From Amphiura filiformis (taxonomy: Eukaryota; Echinodermata; Ophiuroidea; Amphilepidida; Amphiuridae): DNA of 64,000 bases. Shown here piece after piece: positions 24,901 to 55,829 of this stretch; within the stretch, counting starts at the first letter, position 1; every line of letters begins with the position of its first letter. The DNA lies in NCBI RefSeq assembly GCF_039555335.1, contig NC_092628.1, positions 70,895,706 to 70,959,705 of the forward strand. The letters run 5' to 3'. A program made the position numbers and the translations under genes. Below the pieces are notes generated by a model that saw nothing but the letters and a program-made list of their open reading frames with translations, was not told the DNA's origin and did not search any database.

Positions 24901-27454
24901 GCTGTCATCTGTCAAAATGAGAACAAAATAATATTGGGTAAGACATCTAAAATAGATGTATGCCTAAAACATGATTAATGGGCTATTCCAGCTGAATTCC
25001 ATACCCCTTCATGGGGCAATTGAAGATAAAATCAATGTTTCAGGAAGAAATAGCATCAGTATCTCAGAAGAATAGCCATACAATGTATAACTGAACAATA
25101 TAGTTGAAAACATATAAATCAACTTACCAAAGCAGCAAAGTATTCTGTCTCTGTTTCTTTACCCCCCTTGTCTCGTATAACTTCTGTGACTGCAGCAAGG
25201 ACTGCACATGCCTATATAAAGAGGAAAACATGAGACACATCAATCATCAGAATCACTTTGCACAAATGAATTCAACAATAGCACATGTTTCCTCAGCACT
25301 TATGTTTGTACACCTGGGTTAGCATGTGACGTAAAGTAAATTGCCATTCAGGTATGCAACACACTACCTTTTAATATACAGAAGTCAATTTGAACATGTC
25401 ATATGGTTGGATCTGGCAAATTTGCTTCAAAGTACACTGGACGTGACTACATGATTTTCTTTGGTTTGGTGATTTTGGTCACTTTAGTTTCAGCAATTCA
25501 ATATTAACTAACATTAATTTAGCAATAAAAATGCATCCTACTTTCCAAAAAAATTAGGAATTTCTTACTGAAGTTTCTGAAGTACTACCATACTGGAGAG
25601 AAAAAAAGTCTATCAAAACTACAATGTATGCATGTATGTTGAACAAGTTTACTTTCTATGGTGAGGTTTAAAACCAAAGTGTATAGAAAGTTGAACCTAA
25701 TCAGTACTGTGGTGGGTTCTGGAACCCCAGATCACCAATGAAAGCAACATTTAACCCATAAGAAATTACTGGAAGTATGGTGACTTTACCTCCTTGTGTG
25801 CTACAGCATTGGACTCCCAGTAGCGCTTCACCTTATCAAATGCCGGCATAGAACAGTCACTGACTCCACTCAAGAATGTCTTGAAGGTTTCTCCCCCTGC
25901 AGATTGGGCATCATCCTCACCCATGGCAGTGTCCGTTTGATAATCATTGTGTTGAGCCAAGGCTTTTTCAGTCAGCCCACTTCCACCTGTTATTATAGGA
26001 GAGTAACAATGGTATGAATAAAATGCTTTAAAAATATGCAGTAGGGATCAGATAGCAATGTTTGCACAGTATTTTTGTGGGACCTGAAAGCACATACGAC
26101 TGATATGAGTAATGTACCGTACTTCTGATATCAAATAAGGTTGATTTTTTGAAATTTCCGATATAAGGCTAAGTAAAAAAGAAACATGTTTATTATACAT
26201 ATATCAATGCCTGCTTCCTTTTTGAAGCCCGCCTGGATTTTTTTTTTTTTAATTCAATTTTTTTTTACGATCATTGGTAGACTTGTTTTTGAACTCCAAT
26301 AGTTAGTTCTTTTAGCCAAAAAAAATCCTTTTTTTTTTAAATTTACTTCTACATGCTTAGCTAATTTTCTAAATGTGTAAACCACTCTTGAACGCAGGGT
26401 TCGGTTTTTGCCGGAAAAGTGGCAAAAACCTGCAAAGCACTCTAGCATCGAATGCATAACTATCGTGTGCAAATTCGAAGCTTGAGTTCTGGAGTAAGTC
26501 AGAACGTCAAAGAAATCTTTGCTCTATGATTGCAAATTACACATTGTAATCATTTTTCACCACAAAATATGATATGATATTAACAGGAAAGCAATGTATG
26601 AACATGTCAAACACTTGAAACAGGTTGTCAATTATTGTCAATATTAATATTTTGCGACATATACTAATGAAAACATTGGAGACACCCTATGGCACTTCTA
26701 TATACATGTACAATGAGAAAACAAGTCCTAAATCGAACATTCGAAATTTGTAGTTAAATTTCAACTTCGCAACGCAAACTTAAAAAACCGGGCAAACAGA
26801 CACATCATTTATCGGTATGACATTTTCGTTATTGGTGCTGCCCTATCCAAGTTTGCACTGAAGTGCCATATCTCATTTTGGTGCGCCGATTTGGATCATG
26901 TGCTCATGAATTTTTTTTTATTTCTGGAGTATTAATTACAATTTCAAGCATGGGCGTTTAGGCAAGAAGTACAAGAAGCTGTGTAATTAATATTATAACA
27001 AACATGCAACTATTTAAGCTACAGGAGCCTTGTAATTTTTAGTGCAAACTCTAATTGAAATCATGTAATTGCGTTGCACTGGCTTTTTGTATACACTTCA
27101 TCCATGCATCCCATACCGTTGTGCAGAGCTACTACGGTATGGGTTACCCGTACCCGTACTAGTTAAATTCAACTTTTAAACTGATAAATGAGCTGACTAT
27201 CATTGAAGACCGAGTTTCGCAGTCTAGTACTGACTCTCATAATTATCTTGTTTAGGAACCTTACCCACTTGATTTACAGGTACCGTATTCTTACCAAATT
27301 TGTTGACACCACGGAAGGCTGGATGAAGACGATTCTGTACAGCAGCTTGCCTGTGTGTTGTGACAGTGGGATTGGTCACACAACTTTGACCCTTTTTCCA
27401 TCGCTTTCCTTTCGATTTGGCATTGCCTTTTATTCTCCCTGGACCTTTGGGCAT
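4096..27454 (-). CDS. RRP12: RRP12-like ribosomal RNA processing protein, 27 coding exons (spliced)
   Basis: HEAT-repeat nucleolar protein; the family (yeast Rrp12, human RRP12) works in maturation and nuclear export of pre-ribosomal subunits. The spliced product is about 1313 residues (human about 1297) and is collinear with the vertebrate protein from end to end: a basic N-terminus with KRWKKGQS, then [22 protein letters not shown] in the NUC173 region, TVESK-like [66 protein letters not shown] and a Lys/Arg-rich tail. The start at 27454 is the first ATG of the conserved N-terminus and has A at -3. All introns are GT-AG. One junction (exon 10 to 11) fails to keep phase. The gene is head-to-head with GALC. 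Identity is near certain; individual borders are hand-read. Confidence 0.95.
4340..4481. mobile_element. Short MITE, hAT-like ends
   Basis: Ends CAGGGGTTC...GTTCTCAACAGGGGCC and GGCC...ATTGAGAACCCCT are imperfect inverted repeats inside the last RRP12 intron. hAT assignment is by the look of the ends only. Confidence 0.6.
4756..4838 (-). CDS. RRP12: RRP12 coding exon 26
   Basis: Residues 1251-1278, phase 0 to 2. [20 protein letters not shown], nearly identical to human KAKGDVKKKGRPDPYAYIPL. Confidence 0.92.
5210..5451. mobile_element. MITE in RRP12 intron
   Basis: Inverted ends ATTTCCATTTAATGAACACA and its near complement TGTGTTCATTCAATTGAAAT. Confidence 0.6.
5511..5599 (-). CDS. RRP12: RRP12 coding exon 25
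   Basis: Residues 1221-1250, phase 1 to 0. Contains [14 protein letters not shown] and GSEYKSK, matching human [13 protein letters not shown] and GAEYKAK. Confidence 0.9.
5934..6009 (-). CDS. RRP12: RRP12 coding exon 24
   Basis: Residues 1196-1221, phase 0 to 1. [20 protein letters not shown] then PMKYQ; the human equivalent is IPPQYQ before AGGSGIHRP. Confidence 0.84.
6563..6768 (-). CDS. RRP12: RRP12 coding exon 23
   Basis: Residues 1127-1195, phase 1 to 0. Contains [20 protein letters not shown] (human FKVSADGRLIIREE). The donor GTGGGA is weak. A hairpin MITE starts 45 bases into the upstream intron. Confidence 0.86.
6813..7074. mobile_element. G/C-tract hairpin MITE in RRP12 intron
   Basis: Ends AAGGGACCATTCACAAACAC and GTGTTTGTGAATGGTCCCT are exact inverses, followed inward by GGGGGGCCTGATGCAAAAA and its complement. 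Palindromic over almost its whole length. Confidence 0.85.
7455..7648 (-). CDS. RRP12: RRP12 coding exon 22
   Basis: Residues 1062-1127, phase 2 to 1. Contains [29 protein letters not shown] and [14 protein letters not shown], hallmark C-terminal motifs of metazoan RRP12. Confidence 0.92.
7884..8005. repeat. 122-bp palindrome in RRP12 intron
   Basis: TTAGGGATGAAATCAAAACT-type arm at 7884 is mirrored at 7986-8005, continuing inward (CGACC...GGTCG). Likely a small MITE. Confidence 0.7.
8202..8375 (-). CDS. RRP12: RRP12 coding exon 21
   Basis: Residues 1004-1062, phase 2 to 2. Contains [20 protein letters not shown] then an acidic run DDDDEE, the start of the low-complexity C-terminal region. 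Confidence 0.88.
8503..8594 (-). CDS. RRP12: RRP12 coding exon 20
   Basis: Residues 974-1004, phase 0 to 2. [20 protein letters not shown] then RLLRKYG, the counterpart of the human segment ending FIRKFGFELV. Confidence 0.86.
9121..9278 (-). CDS. RRP12: RRP12 coding exon 19
   Basis: Residues 921-973, phase 1 to 0. Contains [20 protein letters not shown] and SALAFVKV (human [28 protein letters not shown]). Confidence 0.9.
9377..9421. repeat. CA/CCCCA simple repeat
   Basis: Run of CA dinucleotides merging into CCCCAC units, about 100 bases inside the intron before exon 19. Confidence 0.8.
9984..10082 (-). CDS. RRP12: RRP12 coding exon 18
   Basis: Residues 888-921, phase 1 to 1, 99 nt. [20 protein letters not shown] then YEFKG, aligned with human YPGLVGAVTMVSCSIL and FEFKG. 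A SINE begins about 135 bases away in the upstream intron. Confidence 0.87.
10217..10513 (+). mobile_element. tRNA-derived SINE
   Basis: Head has A box-like GTGGCCGAGTGGATAAGGC and B box-like GAGTTCGAGCC with the usual spacing, followed by CCTTGGGCAAGGCACTTCAT and a tail ending near GAAATAAATCCTTCC. Not a true tRNA: the cloverleaf is degenerate and a long body follows. Confidence 0.8.
10878..11070 (-). CDS. RRP12: RRP12 coding exon 17
   Basis: Residues 824-888, phase 0 to 1. Starts [11 protein letters not shown] and contains [20 protein letters not shown] (human LIPEVILCTKEVSVGARKNA) and [11 protein letters not shown]. Confidence 0.91.
11640..12075 (+). pseudogene. Crypton-type tyrosine recombinase (DUF3504) remnant, copy 1
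   Basis: Frames contain [20 protein letters not shown] and [20 protein letters not shown], matching the DUF3504 region of Crypton-derived proteins (family pattern YPP.tLY...c.lq.yL and the later D.eF...r..LD..mk.L). Frameshifted, sits in the intron between RRP12 exons 17 and 16. Confidence 0.65.
12120..12484 (+). mobile_element. LINE fragment, C-terminal end of non-LTR reverse transcriptase ORF
   Basis: Reads [44 protein letters not shown] and [15 protein letters not shown] then stop. This is the usual tail of Jockey/CR1-clade ORF2 proteins. 5'-truncated, as typical for LINEs; it is inserted between two Crypton-like fragments. Confidence 0.75.
12940..13740 (+). pseudogene. Crypton-type tyrosine recombinase (DUF3504) remnant, copy 2
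   Basis: Repeats the copy 1 segment ([20 protein letters not shown]) and continues with [29 protein letters not shown] and, near 13660-13735, [18 protein letters not shown], which resembles the GHRS box near the catalytic Tyr of Cryptons. Several stops and frame changes; inactive. Confidence 0.65.
14147..14305 (-). CDS. RRP12: RRP12 coding exon 16
   Basis: Residues 771-823, phase 0 to 0. Contains [15 protein letters not shown] (human VQKKAYRVLEEVCAS). The following 3.1-kb intron contains Crypton and LINE remnants. Confidence 0.9.
14455..14607 (-). CDS. RRP12: RRP12 coding exon 15
   Basis: Residues 720-770, phase 0 to 0, 153 nt. HEAT-type segment including [20 protein letters not shown] and LVQPLIQ. 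Acceptor TGCAG, donor GTATGA. Confidence 0.87.
14716..15171. mobile_element. MITE interrupted by a SINE
   Basis: Ends TGGGCTATTCCAGTTGATAT (14716) and ATATCAACTGGAATAGCCCA (15171) are exact inverses. The left end is cut off after ~28 bases by the SINE, and the rest resumes at ~15009. Related MITE copies at 46390-46550 and 51505-51668. Confidence 0.8.
14742..15008 (+). mobile_element. tRNA-derived SINE nested in a MITE
   Basis: B box-like GCGAGTTCGAGTCCAGG, body with TTGGTCAAGTTACTTTACC, and 3' end AAAGCGCTTTGATA... then TATTATTATTATTA. Ends resemble the SINE at 59937. Confidence 0.75.
15300..15425. repeat. GC-rich repeat-like block
   Basis: Sharp GC island in an AT-rich intron, made of short inverted units (GGGGCGAAGCCCC, GGGGCTGAGCCCC, GCGTAGCGAGTGAAGC). 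Looks like a dispersed element rather than local intron sequence. Confidence 0.55.
15590..15772 (-). pseudogene. Small coding fragment with promoter-like flank
   Basis: Minus-strand frame beginning at ATG 15772 reads [20 protein letters not shown] then [11 protein letters not shown] and [12 protein letters not shown], and meets a donor-like GTAAAG at 15600. A CCAAT box (15881-15877) and a perfect CRE (15903-15896) lie 105-130 bases upstream. I do not recognise the protein; it may be the first exon of a mobile or retrocopied gene. Confidence 0.4.
15896..15903. promoter_or_regulatory. CRE palindrome TGACGTCA
   Basis: Perfect CREB/ATF consensus next to CCAAT boxes on both strands (15877-15881 and ~15910), upstream of the minus-strand fragment at 15772. 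Chance occurrence cannot be excluded. Confidence 0.4.
16536..16684 (-). CDS. RRP12: RRP12 coding exon 14
   Basis: Residues 670-719, phase 1 to 0. Contains [16 protein letters not shown] and [15 protein letters not shown] (human RFAKNFLPILFNLY, VLETIRTYLTITDTQ). Confidence 0.91.
17278..17505 (-). CDS. RRP12: RRP12 coding exon 13
   Basis: Residues 594-670, phase 1 to 1. Contains [39 protein letters not shown] and [13 protein letters not shown], the best conserved block of the family. Confidence 0.92.
18317..18438 (-). CDS. RRP12: RRP12 coding exon 12
   Basis: Residues 553-594, phase 2 to 1. Contains [13 protein letters not shown] and [16 protein letters not shown], matching human FPRSWLLPVIRDH and FFTTYFLPLANTLKSK. 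Confidence 0.88.
18693..18870 (-). CDS. RRP12: RRP12 coding exon 11
   Basis: Residues about 494-553; conserved frame enters at phase 1 and leaves at phase 2. Contains [13 protein letters not shown] (human VMRKCLQSLCDLR) and [14 protein letters not shown]. Entering in phase 0 from exon 10 would meet a stop after nine codons. Confidence 0.84.
19067..19234 (-). CDS. RRP12: RRP12 coding exon 10
   Basis: Residues 438-493, phase 0 at entry. Contains [20 protein letters not shown] (human KMFRAVEEGLTYKFHAAW) and ends VLSVFFE before GTAAGT. The exit phase is 0, while exon 11 needs phase 1; see the finding on this junction. Confidence 0.85.
19667..19778 (-). CDS. RRP12: RRP12 coding exon 9
   Basis: Residues 400-437, phase 2 to 0. 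[20 protein letters not shown] matches human GHLPRFFGTAVTCLLS at the same location. Its upstream intron (19779-22068) is 2.3 kb and holds two MITEs. Confidence 0.87.
20333..20675. mobile_element. MITE with TACCGTATTTCGTCAAATA ends
   Basis: Ends TACCGTATTTCGTCAAATA and TATTTGACGAAATATGGTA are inverses. Interior contains ACTGACTTCTGGTTCACTTC and AAGCTTACTACACAAGAT, shared with the copy at 49060-49341. Confidence 0.85.
21120..22021. mobile_element. ~900-bp element with AGGCTAAAAA termini
   Basis: Left end AGGCTAAAAAAAAAAAATTG and right end CAATTTTTTTTTTTTAGCCT are exact inverses, extended by TTTGTTTG/CAAACAAA. Contains a run of ~34 T (21184-21217) and a run of ~24 A (21926-21949). No coding region recognised. 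Confidence 0.75.
22069..22259 (-). CDS. RRP12: RRP12 coding exon 8 (NUC173 region)
   Basis: Residues 337-400, phase 0 to 2. Contains [19 protein letters not shown], near identical to human ELNAQIITALYDYVPSEND, plus [10 protein letters not shown]. This lies at the start of the NUC173 region. Confidence 0.9.
22955..23082 (-). CDS. RRP12: RRP12 coding exon 7
   Basis: Residues 294-336, phase 1 to 0. Contains [17 protein letters not shown] and [12 protein letters not shown], as in human EATTTLHMLTLLKD and ETLLRVMTLSHV. Confidence 0.9.
23487..23625 (-). CDS. RRP12: RRP12 coding exon 6
   Basis: Residues 248-294, phase 0 to 1. Starts [18 protein letters not shown], the counterpart of human IRKAAQHGVCSVLKGSEF, and ends [10 protein letters not shown]. 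Donor GTTAGT is slightly off consensus. Confidence 0.88.
23752..23974 (-). CDS. RRP12: RRP12 coding exon 5
   Basis: Residues 173-247, phase 2 to 0. Contains helical repeat sequence with [16 protein letters not shown] and [14 protein letters not shown], matching human YHGLLSFTVHPKPK. Donor GTGAGA. Confidence 0.9.
24832..24908 (-). CDS. RRP12: RRP12 coding exon 4
   Basis: Residues 148-173, phase 0 to 2. Reads [20 protein letters not shown], aligned with human [20 protein letters not shown]. Donor GTATGT. Confidence 0.87.
25128..25211 (-). CDS. RRP12: RRP12 coding exon 3
   Basis: Residues 120-147, phase 0 to 0, 84 nt. Reads [19 protein letters not shown], close to the human segment at the same place. 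Acceptor TATAG, donor GTAAGT. Confidence 0.88.
25790..25986 (-). CDS. RRP12: RRP12 coding exon 2
   Basis: Residues 54-119, phase 1 in, 0 out. Carries TFLSGVSDC and [11 protein letters not shown], matching human TFLSGLSDC and FWESNSAAHKE. Acceptor ACAG, donor GTAAAG. Confidence 0.9.
26063..26185. mobile_element. Partial MITE related to the one at 30165
   Basis: GCACAGTATTTTTGTGGGAC, AGCACATACGACTGATATG and TTCTGATATCAAATAAGGTT are diverged from the end of the element at 30165. Confidence 0.5.
27295..27454 (-). CDS. RRP12: RRP12 coding exon 1 (start codon)
   Basis: Residues 1-53. Begins [10 protein letters not shown] and contains RWKKGQSC, a basic N-terminal signature of metazoan RRP12. The donor GTAAGA follows the first base of a Gly codon (phase 1). 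Any 5' UTR exon upstream cannot be placed. Confidence 0.88.
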
Positions 27455-29549
27455 GATAACCTTTAATCACTTACTTGAAATATGGAAGTAATAGCAAATT
27501 AAGCTCTATTTAGTGACATAAATTCGTGATTTTTGCCCATACTATTTACATATGTTCTCCTATGTATCACACGTGTGTAAATGTCGCAATTTGTTTTCCT
27601 GTTTGTGTTTCTAGAATTTCTTAGTAAATTTTCAAAACATATGACATGAATAATACTTGGTACAAGTTTTAAAAAACAATAAATATAAATACGTAATTAT
27701 CCAATGTTTATGAAATCAGATGAGACATTAGGTTGTATCTGACTTTTTATATGGAAACTTATAATCTTCTCGCCTGGCTCTTTAAGAGCGTGTTGAACCA
27801 GATCCAGATCCAGAATCAATTTAGGTATAAACTTTTTCTATTATAGCAGCACTTAAGAGGAACTATCTGTTATTTTTGAGAATAGAGTTGCCACGGTCAA
27901 AAATGGATTTTCTTTATACTTTCATATTTGATGGACCTTGACCTCAAACTAACACACATGGGATAAATTTCGGAAAAATATCCCCGTTGCCATGGTAACA
28001 GGCAAATTTCAATTTTAGGCCTATTTTCACAATTTTTGCATTTTTCAGCAGTCAAATTTTCAAGTTTTGAAGCCAGTGTTACTAATATACACAATACATA
28101 TATATATTTTTCTTTATCAGGTATGAATAGGTCAAACCTTAGATGCCGCATTGAAAGTATAAAAATAATCATCAGATGTCAGGGTGGGTTATACCATTTA
28201 TTTGAAATAGGGGTGTTTTTCAATTTTTTCAAAGTAAGAAAATATACCAACTTTGTATAGCTCATAAACCATATGGTAGTGCTCCGATTTCAACATCGAC
28301 CACAGCATGTTGAGATGATACATTGGTCTTATGAAAAAGTTACACTTGAGCTTGGGGAAAAGACATCTGTATATACAGTGTTGCCAGACATTTTCCTATT
28401 TTTCGAAATTCAACACAAATCTCACCTTAAGTTAAATGATGTGAAAATGAAACTTCACCCTTTCAAGGAACATTTATTAGAAAAAGAGCTTTTATTCATA
28501 TCAAATTTGATCAGCTATAATGGTAAGTGTTGCTAAACCACATGGGTGTTGCCATAATTGGGGTTTAATTGTGAGGTGTGGATATTTTCAACTTTTGACA
28601 AGTCATAAAAATACCAAAATGCATTTCTATAATAAAGAAAGAAACATCGCCTTGTCATGTTGAGATGATATATTGGCCTTATGAAAAAGTTATTTTGATC
28701 TGGGGGGGGGGTAAAACATCAGTTTATACAGTGTTGCCAGATAATTTACTATTTTTTCCAAATTCAACACAAGTCTCACCCTAAGTTAAAAGATATGAAA
28801 ATGAAACTTCACCTTCTTACGGAACATATCTTTTTAGAAAGAACGTTAATTTCATATTCAATTTGATCATCTGGCATGGTCAGTGTTATTCTAAGCCATA
28901 TGGGTGTTGCCATAGCTGGCGTTTAATATGACAATTTAGATATTTCCAGCTTTTTACAAGTCTTAAAAATAGTACACATCCTTAAAATTGTTGTGGAATG
29001 AACACAATATTAAGGTTAAAAATTAACCTAAGAACACTTATAGTATGTGAATTTAAATTCTAAATTTGAGTTCGGAAAATATTTCCTTCTATACAGTATT
29101 GCCAGATATTAATATATTCAAAATTCAACGTATGTCTCACTTTAGGATTTATATTGTTTAAATCGCTGCCATGAATAAACCACATGGATGATGCCACTAT
29201 AAATGGAGTTAATAGTGAAATGTGGATACATTTTCAATTTTAAAATGACACCTTATTAAAGTTATAGGTATAGTATTCCAATTTTTCACAATAAACACCC
29301 AAAAAGCACACAAATTTGTCCTAATTTGGCGCTTTCATGGGCACTTTTGCCCTAATGCACCCAATTTGGCGTATTGTCTCCACTGAAAACCCACCAATCG
29401 ATACCAAAATTGCTAAGGTACCCCAGAACCTTGGCACATCCCTGTATACCTTTAACCAGGGAGAACCTCCTCCGGGGTCATGTCATAGTCCTCTTTTTCT
29501 ACTTGAAGCGGATATTTCCTCAGACAACTTTTTTCAACTTGGTGATTTT

Positions 29550-29929
29550 TTATTTTGCTTTAACCCCGCAAGTATCTGCAAAAGTGTTCATATAAATCTC
29601 CTTCAGTCTTGAAAGCTTAATTTTAGTTAGCTGCTTCCTTTTCACAAGCTCATACAAATTCATGTCATCAATGAGCAGGAGATGGTTGAATGACAGAGAA
29701 TTAGCAACAATATCATGCAACATTTCAATGGTCATTTCTTCTTCAGTATGACTTTAAATGTCATACTTTCGACTCTCCTGCGAGCTCCTCTCGGGAAAAG
29801 TAACTGGACATTAATTTGTCTGGCTGTGAAAAGGTTCTGTGCATTATTGTCTTTGACTATTCTCATATCTTTGGAGACATTTACTGGATCTAGTTTGTTG
29901 CCCATTTCTTCCCCATATCTTTTTTGCAA
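29550..29929 (-). pseudogene. Broken coding fragments in the centre of the foldback element
   Basis: Two minus-strand frames lie in sequence: NKLDPVNVSKDMRIVKDNNA then QNLFTARQINVQ (29929-29732), and after a frame change NSLSFNHLLLIDDMNLYELV, KIKLSRLKEIY then stop at 29550. They look coding-like and helical but I cannot name the family. They could be remains of an element-encoded or captured gene. Confidence 0.4.
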
Positions 29930-30164
29930 GTATAGTTGGGATGTGTGCTTTAATAATATGGGGTAGGCGTAATTTAAACATTATCTTACTCTTATATGCA
30001 TCTTTTTGTAATGTAACAATCTTATGTTATTTTAATTTATTTTAGCCTAGCTAGTATGTGTATATTGGTAAAAACAAATATGGCTTTTATGTATATTTTA
30101 AAGTATACATGTTTGATGTTTTCTGTGTTGTATTTTAAGGGGTTTGGGTTGCGTTGGTCACCCA

Positions 30165-30765
30165 CCTTTGCACAGTATTTTTTGTCGGACCTGAGAGCAC
30201 ATCAGACATACCAAATTGCATTTTGAATACGAGGAACGTCTTTCTGATATAAAATAATTTTGATTTTTTTTTTGAATTCCCGATACAATAAAAATTTTAG
30301 GGTAAATTATGTATATTGAATTTTTTTGACATATTACAGTCCTCAAAGTTAACTTAATAAATCGAATGATGTGTACTTTAAAGTGTATGTAGCTGGGATG
30401 AAAAGCAAACCACTAAGCAATTAATTAATGTTAATTGAAAAATTTGACCTTTCATAGTGAAGATATAGATTTTTTTCCAAAAGACCTACATTTTTAGGTG
30501 TTTTGGTGAAAAAATCTATACTTTCAATACGACAGGTCAAATTTTCATATGATGGACGGCTTTTCATTCCAGCTACATACACTTTAAGTACATATCACTA
30601 GATTTATACAATTTACTTTTGAGATCTGTTAAATTTCAAAAATATCAATTTTTAATCATTTGCCATAAAATTTGTATTATATCGCAAATTTCAATATATG
30701 TCTGATGTGCTCTCAAGTCCACAAAAAATATGTGAAAACGTCGCTATTTGAACCCTTAAGACTTA
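30165..30765. mobile_element. Hairpin MITE inserted in the foldback element
   Basis: Ends CAGTATTTTTTGTCGGACCT...GAGAGCACATCAGACATA and the inverse at 30690-30750. A further inverted pair inside (GTATGTAGCTGGGATGAAAA against TTTTCATTCCAGCTACATAC) makes it palindromic overall. Confidence 0.75.
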
Positions 30766-32761
30766 TACAAATTTGAAAATATCCACATCTCACTATTAAA
30801 CCCTAATTATGGCAACACCCATGTGGTTTGGAACAATTTAACACTGACCATTTATACAACTGATCAAATTTAATATGAAAGTAAATTTCATTCTAATAAA
30901 CTTTCCTTGTGAAGGTGAAGCTTCATTTTCGCATCATTTAACTTAAGGTGAGACTTGTGTTAAATTTCGAAAAATTAGGAAAATATCTGGCAACACTGTA
31001 TAAACATATGTTTTCCCCAAGCTTAAGTGTAAATTTTTCATAAGACCAAATATGTATCATTTCAACATGGTGAAGTTGATGTTTCATTTTCACATATTTT
31101 TTAAGGAATGCATGCCATGGTATTTTGGTATTTTTAAAACTTGTAAAAAGTTGAAAATAACCACATCTCGCTATTTAACCATAATTATGGCAACACCCAT
31201 GTGGTTTGGAACAACACTGACCATTATACAACTGATCAAATTTAATATGAAAGTAAATTTCTTTCTAATAAACTTTCATTTTCAACTTAAGGTGAGACTA
31301 GTGCTGAATTTCGAAAAAATAGGAAAATATCTGGCAACACTGTATAAACAGATGTTTTTCCCCAAGCTCAAATGTAAATTTTTCATAAGACCCATGTATC
31401 ATCTCAACATGATGAGGTCGATGTTTCATTTTCACATCTTTATTTTAGGAATGCATATATGCCATGGTAATTTGGTATTTTTAAGACTGAAAAATAGCTG
31501 AAAAAGCCGAAAAATATTCACATCTTACAATTAAACCCCGATTTTGGCAACACCCATGTGGTTTGGAACAACACTGACCTAATAACTGATCAAATTTGAT
31601 ATGAAATTAACTTTCTTTCTAAAAAATGTTCCTTGAAAGGGTGAAGTTTCATTTTCACATCATTTAACTTAAGGTGAGACTTGTGCTGAATTTCGAAAAA
31701 ATAGGAAAATGTCTGGCAACACTGTATAAACAGATGTTTTTCCCCAAGCTCAAATGTAAATTGTTCATAAGACCGATGTACCATCTCAACATGATGAGGT
31801 CCATATTTCATTTTCACATCTTTATTTTAGGAATGCATGCCATTGTATTTTGGTATTTTTAAGACTGATAAATAGCTGAAAAAGCTGAAAAATGTTCACA
31901 TCTTACAATTAAACCCCGATTTTGGCAACACCCATGTGGTTTGGAACAACACTGACCTAATAACTGATCAAATTTGATATGAAATTAACTTTCTTTCTAA
32001 AAAATGTTCCTTGAAAGGGTGAAGTTTCATTTTCACATCATTTAACTTAAGGTGAGACTTGTGCTGAATTTCGAAAAAATAGGAAAAGGTCTGGCAACAC
32101 TGTATAAACAGATGTTTTTCCCCAAGCTCAAATGTAAATTTTTCATAAGACAAATGTATCATCTCAACATGCTGGGGTCGATGTTGAAATCGGAGCACTA
32201 CCATATGGTTTATGAGCTATACAAAGTTGGTATATTTTCATATTTTGAAAAAGTTGAAAAACACCCCTTTTTCAAATAAATGGTATAACCCACCCTGACA
32301 TCTGGTGATTATTTTTATACTTTCAATGCGGCATCTAAGGTTTGACCTATTCATACCTTATAAAGAAAAACAGTATATATATATTGTGTATATTAGTAAC
32401 ACTGGCTTCAAAACTTGACAATTTGACTGCTGAAAATGCAAAATTGTGAAAATAGGCCTAAAATGGAAATTTGGCTGTTACCATGGTAACGGGGATATTT
32501 TTCCCAAATTTATTTCATGTGTGTTTGTTTCAGGTCAAGGTCCATCAAATATAAAAGTTTAAAGGAAATCCATTTTTTGACCGTGGCAAACAATTTAAAA
32601 AAATTCTCCAAAATAACAGATAATGCCTCTTAAATGCCCTGCATGCAAGGTCGCAGGTCAGGTGGGAACAGGTGGAAAGTCATGTGACTAAACCAGGCAC
32701 TTGTTTCCAGACTTGTTTCCATGATTTGCCAGATTTCAAGGAGAGCAACAACACTAGCAAA

Positions 32762-55829
<23,068 letters not shown>

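Larger units (their letters stand above)
27847..32642. mobile_element. Foldback-type element (~4.8 kb) between RRP12 and GALC
   Basis: Outer arms 27847-28560 and 31960-32642 are inverse copies (e.g. CCACGGTCAAAAATGGATTT against AAATCCATTTTTTGACCGTGG). Both arms continue inward as tandem subrepeats of ~345-380 bp; a marker block CTGGCAACACTGTATAAACA recurs at 30989, 31332, 31712 and 32091 and, inverted, near 28380 and 28730. Inverted arms made of tandem subrepeats are the signature of Foldback/Galileo-like elements. The centre (29240-30165) holds minus-strand coding fragments; a MITE sits at 30165. Confidence 0.85.

Noticed and set aside
31052-31501. Plus-strand open frame of 149 codons
   Set aside because: Lies in the ~380-bp subrepeats of the foldback arm; low-complexity and inconsistent between copies.
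32672-32761. Upstream in-frame ATG as the GALC start
   Set aside because: It would place about 30 non-hydrophobic residues before the signal peptide; 32762 has a better context. Not excluded, since human GALC also has an extended leader.
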